Shown here: positions 8,186 to 16,736 of the stretch, one piece after another | How positions within the stretch are numbered: position 1 is the stretch's first letter | Layout of the letters: the number at the start of each line of letters is the position of its first letter | Translations under genes and position numbers: made by a program | Notes under the pieces: generated by a model | Databases searched by the model: none | Told to the model about the DNA's origin: nothing | The model's input: only the letters and a program-made list of their open reading frames with translations | NCBI GenBank assembly: GCA_031287215.1 | Contig: JAITTF010000329.1 | Coordinates: forward strand, 1 to 37,992 | DNA length: 37,992 nt | DNA from: Bacteroidales bacterium | GTDB lineage: Bacteria > Bacteroidota > Bacteroidia > Bacteroidales > WCHB1-69 | Reading direction: 5' to 3'

Positions 8186-9637
8186 ATGAAACAGAGAGAC
8201 TTTGTCATTAACCTTACTATTTTAATCGCTCTAAATCTGATTATTAAACCTTTTTGGATTCTTGGCATCGATGTTGGGGTCCAAAATAGAGTGGGAACGG
8301 CAGATTATGGTCTCTATTTTGCCATCTTCAATTTCACCTATCTATTCAATATGTTGTTGGATATGGGGATAGCCAATTTCAACAACCGTAATATTGCCCG
8401 ACATTCTCATCTGTTAAAAAAACATTTTTCCGGCATTTTTCAACTTAAATTATTTCTCGGAATAGGATACCTCATCGTAACCTTTTTTGTCGGTTTGATG
8501 ATTGGGTACAATCATTTACAACTCAAACTCCTCTTCTGGACAGCCATCAATCAATTTTTGAATGCCTTTATTCTCTATTTACGTTCCAATATCTCCGCAT
8601 TGCAACGGTTTAAAACCGACAGTTTGTTGTCTGTGCTTGATAAATTATTGATGATTGTCATTTGCAGTATATTATTGTGGGGTAATATTACTGAGAAACC
8701 TTTTAAAATAGAGTGGTTTGTCTATTCACAGACCGTGTCTTATGTGATCTCTTTTATCGTTTGCATCAGTATAGTATTGCGCTATTCCGGCTGGGTAAAA
8801 CCTAAAAACAATTGGCTTTTTTCGATCATGATCTTAAAAAAAAGTTTGCCTTTTGCGGTTCTTTATCTACTGATGGCTTTTTATTGTCGAATAGATTCTG
8901 TTATGATAGAGCGACTTTTGCCGGCTTCATTGGCAAATATCCAAACAGGGATTTATGCCTCAGCATTTAGGCTGTTAGACGCATTAGTCATGATTGCCTA
9001 CCTCTTTTCGGTAATCTTATTACCACTATTTTCTAAGATGCTCAAAACTAAAGAGGACATTTTTCCAGTCATCAAAACCTCTTTCTCACTGCTTTTTTTC
9101 TTTTCCGTAACTGCGAGTGTTATTTTAATTTTTTATGCTCATTTTCTTCTTGATTTACTGTATCGGCAGCATGTGGACGAAATTGCGGTTGTCTTTAAAA
9201 TATTAATTCCCTGTGTCATTCCACTTTCATTTACCTATGTTTTTGGCACCTTACTTACTGCTAATGGTAATATGAAATGGTTGAATATCATTTCTCTCAT
9301 AGGCATTGCCGTCAATTTGCTGCTCAATTTCCTCTTAATACCGCGATTCAACGCTGCCGGTGCAGCTATTACCAGTCTGTCGGCTCAAAGTACCGTTGCT
9401 TTCATTCAAGTTTTTATTGTGAATAAAAAGCTAAACTGCTCCCTTTTTCGTTTGCCATGGTTCAATTATGCGATGTATTTACTGTTGTTGGTTATTTCGG
9501 TCTTCATGATGGTCAAATTTACACCTTTACAGCCTATTTATTCTTTAATAATAAGCCTGTTAATAGCTTTAGCACTCGGTTTTATCTTCCGAATTATTTC
9601 AATAAAAAACTTGGTTTTTTCTGAGGAAAAATGTTAA
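8186..9637 (+). CDS. Polysaccharide biosynthesis / Wzx-like flippase (MATE/MVF superfamily), multipass membrane protein
   Basis: Many TM segments; RVGTADYGLYFAIFNFTYLFNMLLDMGIANFNNRNIAR typical of flippases; ATG at 8186 preferred over TTG at 8177. Confidence 0.82.
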   Translation: MKQRDFVINLTILIALNLIIKPFWILGIDVGVQNRVGTADYGLYFAIFNFTYLFNMLLDMGIANFNNRNIARHSHLLKKHFSGIFQLKLFLGIGYLIVTFFVGLMIGYNHLQLKLLFWTAINQFLNAFILYLRSNISALQRFKTDSLLSVLDKLLMIVICSILLWGNITEKPFKIEWFVYSQTVSYVISFIVCISIVLRYSGWVKPKNNWLFSIMILKKSLPFAVLYLLMAFYCRIDSVMIERLLPASLANIQTGIYASAFRLLDALVMIAYLFSVILLPLFSKMLKTKEDIFPVIKTSFSLLFFFSVTASVILIFYAHFLLDLLYRQHVDEIAVVFKILIPCVIPLSFTYVFGTLLTANGNMKWLNIISLIGIAVNLLLNFLLIPRFNAAGAAITSLSAQSTVAFIQVFIVNKKLNCSLFRLPWFNYAMYLLLLVISVFMMVKFTPLQPIYSLIISLLIALALGFIFRIISIKNLVFSEEKC

Positions 9638-9793
9638 ACAAAACAAGTAATAGAGGTTAATTTTTCACCGTTTTTCTATAGAGATCCCCAAAAACAAAAG
9701 AACCTAAAAAATCATGAAATAACACGTTTTTTTATAAAAAAACACGTGCAAAAAAAAAGTTTCAAAAACTTCCTTTTTTTCATTAAAATACTT

Positions 9794-9801
9794 TATTTTT
9801 G
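9794..9801 (+). promoter_or_regulatory. Candidate -7 element (TATTTTTG) for rnfB
   Basis: TATTTTTGCACTAAC about 29 nt upstream of ATG 9830. Confidence 0.55.
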
Positions 9802-9829
9802 CACTAACAAAATTAAAGTATTATATTTT

Positions 9830-10696
9830 ATGCAAAGTATCATTTATGCAGCGGTGATTTTAGGTATTATTGCCCTGATTGCTGCAGTTATTCTCCATTT
9901 TGTTTCGAAAGCATTTCAGGTCATTGAAGACCCCAGAATTGACGATGTTGCTTCCATTTTGCCGGGCGCAAACTGCGGAGGTTGTGGCTTTGCCGGTTGT
10001 AGAAACTTGGCAGAAGCTATCGTTAAAGCTGGTACTTTAGAAGGGTTCGGTTGCCCCGCCGGCGGGAGTAGTGTGAATGAAGGTATCGCACAAGTCTTAG
10101 GACTAAATGCCGTAATGATGAATCCTATCATTGCTGTGGTTAGATGTAACGGATCCCTTGAAAATGCTCCCTCACAATCTTCGTATGATGGTGCCCCTTC
10201 GTGTGCTTTCGCTTCTTCGCTTTATGCAGGTGAAAGTATGTGTAGCTGCGGATGCTTAGGGTACGGAGATTGTATGAAAGTATGCAATTTTGATGCGCTC
10301 TCAATTGACCCTAATACCAAATTGCCGGTAGTGGATAACGAAAAATGTGTGGCTTGTGGTGCTTGTGCTAAAGCTTGCCCCAGATTGCTGATAGAAATGA
10401 GATTTAAAGGTAAAAAAGACCGTAGAATTTTTGTCGCATGTCGTAATATCGATAAAGGGGCTGCCGCTAAGAAAAATTGCCAAGTGGCTTGTATCGGCTG
10501 CGGAAAATGCCTTAAAGTTTGCGAATTTGATGCTATTACGATTGCAAATAATCTTGCCTATATTGATCATACAAAATGTAAACTTTGTAGAAAATGCGTC
10601 TCCGAATGCCCAGCAAACGCTATTTGCGAGTGCAATTTTCCTCCAAAAAAGGACAAAATTGAACTCGCCCAAGAAACTCAATTTGTTAATAATTAA
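9830..10696 (+). CDS. rnfB: Rnf electron transport complex subunit B (ferredoxin-like)
   Basis: LPGANCGGCGFAGCRNLAEAIVKAG plus multiple 4Fe-4S motifs (CVACGACAKACP, CIGCGKCLKVCEFDAI, CKLCRKCVSECP); start trimmed to 9830 because the longer ORF reads through the promoter. Confidence 0.94.
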   Translation: MQSIIYAAVILGIIALIAAVILHFVSKAFQVIEDPRIDDVASILPGANCGGCGFAGCRNLAEAIVKAGTLEGFGCPAGGSSVNEGIAQVLGLNAVMMNPIIAVVRCNGSLENAPSQSSYDGAPSCAFASSLYAGESMCSCGCLGYGDCMKVCNFDALSIDPNTKLPVVDNEKCVACGACAKACPRLLIEMRFKGKKDRRIFVACRNIDKGAAAKKNCQVACIGCGKCLKVCEFDAITIANNLAYIDHTKCKLCRKCVSECPANAICECNFPPKKDKIELAQETQFVNN

Positions 10697-10711
10697 TCAT
10701 CTTATTTTATT

Positions 10712-12040
10712 ATGATTACTTTTAAAAAGGGGGGTGTCCATCCCCAAGAAAATAAAATTACATCTCAAATTGCTATCGAAAACTTTCCGATACCTCAACA
10801 AGTAGTGGTCTTTTTAGGGCAACACCTCGGAGTGCCGGCAGTAGCTAAAGTTAGTAAAGGTGATAAAGTAAAAACCGGACAACTGATTGCTGCCGGAGAA
10901 GCCTTTATCTCAGCTAATATTCATGCTCCCGTTTCCGGAATCGTTACAAAAGTAGATGTTATCCCTGATATCTCCGGCATCAAAAAAGAGGCTATCGTCA
11001 TCGCTACGGAAGGCGACGAATGGGAAGATACCATTGATACCTCTTCAACAATTAATGATAAAATTGAACTCGATAAAGATGAAATTATCGACAGAATTAA
11101 ATCTTGCGGTATCGTAGGTCTTGGTGGTGCCTGTTTCCCTACTCACATCAAATACAAAACCCCTCCGAGAAAACAGGTGGATTATTTGATCATAAATGCT
11201 GCCGAATGTGAACCCTATATTACAGCTGATGACCGAATGATGATCGAACACGGCGAAGAGTGCCTCATCGGTATCGAAGCCCTGCTGATTGCCTCAAAAG
11301 CACCGGTCGTTTACGTGGGTATTGAAAATAATAAAAAAAATGCTATCGCTCACCTGACTCAATTGGCAGACAAAAAGCATCCCAAAATAAAAATTTGTCC
11401 CCTAAAAGTCAAATATCCCCAAGGTGCCGAAAAACAACTCGTTCAAGCGCTTACTAATAGACACGTGCCGGCAGGAAAATTGCCAATTGAGATAGGAGTT
11501 ATTGTGAATAATATTACTACTGCTTTTGCAGTTTATGAAGCCGTCCAAAAAAATAAACCGCTCATAGATACCTATACTACTATTTCCGGAAAAAAAGTTG
11601 CTCATCCTAAAAATTTAAAAATTAGAATCGGTACACCGATCAATGAAGTCTTAAATTTCGTAGGTATTCCGGAAAATACCGGAAAAATTATCTCCGGCGG
11701 TCCCATGATGGGCAAAGCAATCGCAAATATAAATAGTTATGCCACCAAAGGTATGTCAAGCCTTTTGATGATGGATAAAACCGAAAGCCAAAGAGGGGAA
11801 GTCTCTCCTTGTTTGCGCTGCGGAAAATGCGTCTCTGTATGCCCTATGGGTTTAGAACCCCTGCTTTTGCAACCCTTTGGTGAAAAAAAACGCTATGATG
11901 AGTGTGAAGCCAATGGTATTATGAATTGCATCGAATGCGGCTCTTGCCAATTTGAATGCCCTGCAAATCGACCTCTCCTCGATTTTATACGCCTTGGAAA
12001 AGCTAAAACAGGAGAAATGATAAGAAATAGAAAAAGTTAA
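10712..12040 (+). CDS. rnfC: Rnf electron transport complex subunit C
   Basis: FKKGGVHPQENK; GLGGACFPTHIKYK; INAAECEPYITADDRMM; CLRCGKCVSVCPMGLEP; CIECGSCQFECPANRPLLDFIRLGK. Confidence 0.95.
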   Translation: MITFKKGGVHPQENKITSQIAIENFPIPQQVVVFLGQHLGVPAVAKVSKGDKVKTGQLIAAGEAFISANIHAPVSGIVTKVDVIPDISGIKKEAIVIATEGDEWEDTIDTSSTINDKIELDKDEIIDRIKSCGIVGLGGACFPTHIKYKTPPRKQVDYLIINAAECEPYITADDRMMIEHGEECLIGIEALLIASKAPVVYVGIENNKKNAIAHLTQLADKKHPKIKICPLKVKYPQGAEKQLVQALTNRHVPAGKLPIEIGVIVNNITTAFAVYEAVQKNKPLIDTYTTISGKKVAHPKNLKIRIGTPINEVLNFVGIPENTGKIISGGPMMGKAIANINSYATKGMSSLLMMDKTESQRGEVSPCLRCGKCVSVCPMGLEPLLLQPFGEKKRYDECEANGIMNCIECGSCQFECPANRPLLDFIRLGKAKTGEMIRNRKS

Positions 12041-12059
12041 ATTACTAAAATAAGATACT

Positions 12060-14018
12060 GTGTCAGATTTTAATCCACGAAAAAATTTTGAAGAAACCCG
12101 AAAACAAATAGGTTATGTCAATCGTAAAGAGGCTACTCAAGCCGACTATGACCGCGTTGGCTTTATGTCGGGACTGGAAGTTCATCAACAATTATTGACT
12201 AAACGTAAACTCTTTTGTCGCTGTCCTGCCGGCATTTTTCAAAAAGCAGATCAATATGACGCTGAAATTGTAAGGCACATGCGCCCCACTTTGTCGGAAC
12301 TGGGAGAGTACGATGGTACCGCTCTCATGGAATTTAAAACCAGAAAAGAGATTATTTATCGCCTGATGAATAAAAATGCCTGTACCTATGAAGCTGATGA
12401 TACCCCGCCGTTTCCTATTGACCGTGAAGCACTGGAAAAAGCAATCGAGGTATCTCTGGCAAGTAAATTAAGCATCGTGGGTGAAGTACATATTACTCGT
12501 AAACAATATCTCGATGGATCCATCCCAACCGGCTTTCAACGTACCGCTATTATTGGTATTGAAGGTTCTATCCAATTGAAAAACAAAAAAGTAAGGTTGA
12601 TACAACTCAGCCTGGAAGAAGATGCTTGTAGAGAAGTCTCTGACATTGGTCATACTCGTATCTACCGTACAGATAGATTGGGAATGCCCTTGATTGAAAC
12701 GGTTACTTATCCCGAATTTGTTAATCCAGATGAGGTAAAAGAAGGTTGCGACTATATCCGTTTCTTGAATAGAAGTACCGGGAACGTTCGTACCGGTATC
12801 GGTGCCGGTAGAGAAGATGTAAATGTGAGCTGTAAAGGGGGTACTCGTGTAGAAATTAAAGGGGTAGCTCACTCCAAATGGATACCGGAATTGACACACG
12901 TGGAGGTCTTCCGCCAATGGGCTTTGTTGGCTATTCGTGATAAATTATTACAAAGAATCCAACCGGACAATTGGAATTTAGAATTTATTGATTTAAACCC
13001 TGATCAGTTCAATTTTTATTATGATCCAGTGAAAAATGCAGTTAAACGTGGCGAAAAATTATATGCCGTTAATCTGCCCGGTTTTAAAGGTATTCTTTCC
13101 CATTTTACACAACCAGGAAAACCGTTTTATGACGAAATTACGAATAGATTGAAGGTTATAGCTTGTATAGAAAAACCTAATATGGCTACCAGTGAAGACC
13201 TCGAAGATACTATCGGTACCAATGTGTTCGAGAAAATTGGGATGATGTTTAAAGCCGTCGAAAACGATGCCCAAATGATTTTCTGGGCGCCGGAAGCAGA
13301 CGTGGAAACCGCTCTGGATGTAATTGCCGAACGGGCTAAAATGGCGTTCTGCGGTGTGCCGCAAGAAACTCGTAAATCGCTCGAAGGTGGTACTACCATC
13401 TTCGAAAGAGTGCTGCCGGGAGCAGATAGAATGTACCCCGATACTGACTCTGCTCCGATTCCTTTGGAAGCTGATTATATTGAATCTTTGAGAAAAAATG
13501 TGCCCGATGAAGTCGCAGAAAGATACGTTCAACTTAGAAATTGGGATGTTCCGGAAGACTGTTTCAACTATTTGCTAACATATAACTACTTCCCTCTTAT
13601 TGCTAAAACTGCTGCCGAATTGGAGTTGAATCCTAAATATATCGCTACTTTCTTTGGACATCAATTAAAACATTTTCATGGTCAATATAAAAAAATCCCC
13701 TTTGAGATAACAAGAATGTACGATCTTTTCTATTTCCTGAAAAACAGTGGAATAGATTTTGCTATTGCACGTAAAATGTTGAATGTCATGTTTGAACATC
13801 CTAAAATGGACTTTGAATCTATTTTAACAGTTTTAGATTTCAAAAAAAGAGACCAAAAAGAGATCGAAGACCATATCCCTTTTGTTGCGCAAAAATTTGT
13901 CGCTAAACGTCCTAAAATTAATGGTAACGACAAAAAAAATAGCATCATGGGTCAACTTAGAATTATGAGCGAAGGAAATGTAAATCTGTCAACACTGGCA
14001 CAAATTATTAAAAATTAA
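12060..14018 (+). CDS. gatE: Archaeal-type Glu-tRNA(Gln) amidotransferase subunit E
   Basis: VGFMSGLEVHQQLLTKRKLFCRCPAGIF; RHMRPTLSELGEYDGTALMEFK; LEEDACREVSD; GVPQETRKSLEGGTTIFERVLPGADRMYPDTDSAPIPL; about 650 aa (longer than GatB) and next to gatD; GTG start. Confidence 0.92.
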   Translation: MSDFNPRKNFEETRKQIGYVNRKEATQADYDRVGFMSGLEVHQQLLTKRKLFCRCPAGIFQKADQYDAEIVRHMRPTLSELGEYDGTALMEFKTRKEIIYRLMNKNACTYEADDTPPFPIDREALEKAIEVSLASKLSIVGEVHITRKQYLDGSIPTGFQRTAIIGIEGSIQLKNKKVRLIQLSLEEDACREVSDIGHTRIYRTDRLGMPLIETVTYPEFVNPDEVKEGCDYIRFLNRSTGNVRTGIGAGREDVNVSCKGGTRVEIKGVAHSKWIPELTHVEVFRQWALLAIRDKLLQRIQPDNWNLEFIDLNPDQFNFYYDPVKNAVKRGEKLYAVNLPGFKGILSHFTQPGKPFYDEITNRLKVIACIEKPNMATSEDLEDTIGTNVFEKIGMMFKAVENDAQMIFWAPEADVETALDVIAERAKMAFCGVPQETRKSLEGGTTIFERVLPGADRMYPDTDSAPIPLEADYIESLRKNVPDEVAERYVQLRNWDVPEDCFNYLLTYNYFPLIAKTAAELELNPKYIATFFGHQLKHFHGQYKKIPFEITRMYDLFYFLKNSGIDFAIARKMLNVMFEHPKMDFESILTVLDFKKRDQKEIEDHIPFVAQKFVAKRPKINGNDKKNSIMGQLRIMSEGNVNLSTLAQIIKN

Positions 14019-14032
14019 AAACGATTAATCAG

Positions 14033-15418
14033 ATGAGTGAAGAACTATTTCAGGGATATAAAGGAGAAGCATTAGAATTACTGAAAAAATATAGTGTGAG
14101 AGTGTGGGGTAGTGCAGAAGTAGAAACTACACGCGGACACTTCTCAGGTACCGTTTTGCCAAGAGCCGAAAATGATGACCATAAACATATCGTCATGAAA
14201 ATTAGTACCGGATATAATGTCGGTATTGACGTTGATACGGTGTTAAATATGACTGAAACCGGCTATAAAAAAGCTAATTATAAAATACCGGAAAAAGAAT
14301 TTCCTTACACCAAAGGCTTACCTCATGTCAAATTACTGGGAACAGGTGGTACGATCGCTTCGCGATTAGACTACAGAACAGGTGCCGTCATTCCGGCATT
14401 CTCTCCGGGAGAACTCTACGGCGCAGTACCCGAATTGGCGGATATTTGCAACCTGAGTACGGAAAAAATATTTGCCGTCTTTTCGGAAAATATGGGACCG
14501 AAACAGTATATCGCTTTAGCTAAAAAAATTGGCGAAGAGATTGAAAATGGAGTAGAAGGTATCGTCATTGGTCATGGCACAGATACACTACACCATACCG
14601 GATCCGCTCTGACCTTCATGTGCCAGAATCTGCCGGTACCGGTCGTTTTAGTGGGTTCACAACGCTCCTCAGATAGACCAAGCTCAGATGCTGCTCTCAA
14701 TCTGATGCATGCTATGACCGCCGCAGGACATGGAAATATCGCAGAAGTATTAGTCTGTATGTTTGGACCTACTTCCGATGAATATGGTTTCCTCCATAAA
14801 GGAACACGAGTTAGAAAAATGCACTCTTCGTACAGATCTACTTTCCGTACTATTGGAGATACTCCTATTGCGCGGGTTACTCGTCAAGGAGTGCAACCTA
14901 TTAAGGAAATATATAACCACCGCCGCAATGATAAAAAAGTTACGATTATCCCCACTTTTGATGACCGTGTAGCAATGCTTTACTATTATCCGGGAATGAA
15001 ACCCGATATGTTGGACGCTATCGTTGACAATGGTTATAAAGGAATTGTTTGGGTAGGAACCGGTCTTGGCCATATCAATAAAGCAATGTATCCTGCCGTT
15101 GAAAGAGCGCACACCGCCGGTGTCCATCAATTTATGACACTGCAAACCATCTGGGGTTATGTTCAAATGTTTGTCTATGATACCGGGAGAGATATGATGG
15201 CTAAAGGTATTATCCCTTGCGGAAATATGCTGCCCGAAGTAGCTTACATTAAATTAGGATGGGTTTTAGGTCAAACTAATGACCCTGAAGAAGTAAAAAG
15301 ATTGATGCTTATCCCTATTAATGACGAAATTACAGAAAGAGAACCCTATAACGGCTATTTAGTTTATCAAGGTGGATCTCCTGAAGTAGAAGAATTTATC
15401 AAAAAAGTACATAAATAA
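14033..15418 (+). CDS. gatD: Archaeal-type Glu-tRNA(Gln) amidotransferase subunit D (asparaginase-like)
   Basis: KLLGTGGTIASRLDYRTGAVIPAFSPGELYGAVPELADICNL; VIGHGTDTLHHTGSAL; VGSQRSSDRPSSDAALNLMHA; N-terminal GatD-type extension (SAEVETTRGHFSGTVLPRAENDDHKHIVMKISTGYNVGIDVDTV). Confidence 0.94.
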   Translation: MSEELFQGYKGEALELLKKYSVRVWGSAEVETTRGHFSGTVLPRAENDDHKHIVMKISTGYNVGIDVDTVLNMTETGYKKANYKIPEKEFPYTKGLPHVKLLGTGGTIASRLDYRTGAVIPAFSPGELYGAVPELADICNLSTEKIFAVFSENMGPKQYIALAKKIGEEIENGVEGIVIGHGTDTLHHTGSALTFMCQNLPVPVVLVGSQRSSDRPSSDAALNLMHAMTAAGHGNIAEVLVCMFGPTSDEYGFLHKGTRVRKMHSSYRSTFRTIGDTPIARVTRQGVQPIKEIYNHRRNDKKVTIIPTFDDRVAMLYYYPGMKPDMLDAIVDNGYKGIVWVGTGLGHINKAMYPAVERAHTAGVHQFMTLQTIWGYVQMFVYDTGRDMMAKGIIPCGNMLPEVAYIKLGWVLGQTNDPEEVKRLMLIPINDEITEREPYNGYLVYQGGSPEVEEFIKKVHK

Positions 15419-15470
15419 TATTATATCAATAAATTAAAGAATAAAATTAACCTATCAAATAAAATATCTT

Positions 15471-16562
15471 ATGAAAGAAACTGCATTTAGAAAAATCCAT
15501 GAAGAAGCAGGTGGTAAAATGGTTGAATTTGCAGGCTACTATATGCCAGTGCAATATGAAGGATTAACCATCGAACATAATCATGTAAGAGAAAAAGTCG
15601 GCGTTTTCGACGTCTCTCACATGGGCGAATTTACCGTAAAAGGTCCCCAAGCAATCGAATTAATACAATATATTACTACTAATGATGTAGCTGATCTCTA
15701 TCCGGGAAAAGTTCAATACTCCTGTTTCCCCAACGGAAAAGGCGGTATTGTGGACGATCTATTGGTCTATATGCTTGGCGTAAATGATTACCTTTTAGTA
15801 GTAAATGCTGCTAATATCGATAAAGATTGGGCTTGGGTAGTAGAACAAAATAAAAAATTTAACGCCGACATTAAAAATATCTCTGAAGAAATCTCTCAGT
15901 TAGCAGTTCAAGGTCCTTTGGCACTCAAAGCTATGCAAAAATTGACAGACGCCAACGTAATAGATATGAAATATTATACCTGTAAAGTGATTACTTTTGC
16001 CGGTATTCCTGATATTCTATTTGCTACTACTGGTTATACCGGTTCAGGTGGCTGCGAAATTTATATGAAAAATAAAGACACCGAGAAAATCTGGAAATCC
16101 GTTTTTGAAGCAGGTGCTGAGTTCGACGTCAAACCTATTGGATTGGGCGCTCGCGATACCCTGCGCTTAGAGATGGGATATTGCCTCTATGGACACGAAA
16201 TTGATGATACTATTTCCCCTATAGAAGGCGGTTTAAGTTGGATTACTAAATTTGTTGACCATAAAAATTTCTTAGATAAAGATTTCCTTCTTAAACAAAA
16301 AACTGAAGGCGTAAAACGCAAATTAGTAGGCTTTGAAATGATTGATAGAGGTATCCCTCGTATAGATTATCCGGTATGTGATGCTCATGGAAATCCTATC
16401 GGCGTAGTCCGTTCAGGAACCTTTGGTCCTGCTATCAACAAATCTGTAGGTACTTGCCTCATCAAAACAGAAAATGCTAAAATAGGCTCTGAAATCTTTA
16501 TCGAAATTAGAGGCAAATTACTCAAAGCGGTCGTTGCTAAAATGCCGTTTTATAAAAAGTAA
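15471..16562 (+). CDS. gcvT: Aminomethyltransferase, glycine cleavage system T protein
   Basis: MVEFAGYYMPVQYEGLTIEHNHVREKVGVFDVSHMGEF; TTGYTGSGGCEIYMKN; GLGARDTLRLEMGYCLYGHEID. Confidence 0.96.
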   Translation: MKETAFRKIHEEAGGKMVEFAGYYMPVQYEGLTIEHNHVREKVGVFDVSHMGEFTVKGPQAIELIQYITTNDVADLYPGKVQYSCFPNGKGGIVDDLLVYMLGVNDYLLVVNAANIDKDWAWVVEQNKKFNADIKNISEEISQLAVQGPLALKAMQKLTDANVIDMKYYTCKVITFAGIPDILFATTGYTGSGGCEIYMKNKDTEKIWKSVFEAGAEFDVKPIGLGARDTLRLEMGYCLYGHEIDDTISPIEGGLSWITKFVDHKNFLDKDFLLKQKTEGVKRKLVGFEMIDRGIPRIDYPVCDAHGNPIGVVRSGTFGPAINKSVGTCLIKTENAKIGSEIFIEIRGKLLKAVVAKMPFYKK

Positions 16563-16653
16563 TTGTTTAAAATTTTGATTATAACCTGAAAAAATAAATT
16601 CAGATAAAGTTTTTGTGTTGCTTTTTTTCTGTCATTTTGTCAGGCAATCATCT

Positions 16654-16670
16654 TTGGCAAAGTATTTGCT
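16654..16670 (+). promoter_or_regulatory. Sigma-54-like -24/-12 promoter upstream of clpB
   Basis: TTGGCAAAGTATTTGCT matches YTGGCACGrNNNTTGCW at 12 of 14 informative positions with the correct GG-GC spacing; 67 nt upstream of the clpB ATG. Confidence 0.45.
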
Positions 16671-16736
16671 ACAGAGAGGTTGTCGCAGTTGATGTGGCTA
16701 ATTATTAGTATTAACAAAAGAAAAGGAGAAAACAAA

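Noticed and set aside
9694-9829. Upstream extension of rnfB (start 9746)
   Set aside because: Passes through the TATTTTTG promoter and encodes an implausible K/F-rich leader; MQSIIYAAV at 9830 matches the RnfB N-terminal helix.
10301-10681. 126-aa minus-strand ORF and overlapping 10431-10715 plus ORF
   Set aside because: Both overlap rnfB in other frames; rnfB has unambiguous Fe-S cluster motifs.
13059-13532. 157-aa minus-strand ORF (also 12468-12917, 13127-13399, 13730-13948)
   Set aside because: Antisense shadows inside the confidently coding gatE frame, no recognizable family motifs.
14750-15166. 138-aa minus-strand ORF
   Set aside because: Antisense to gatD active coding region; composition looks like a codon shadow.
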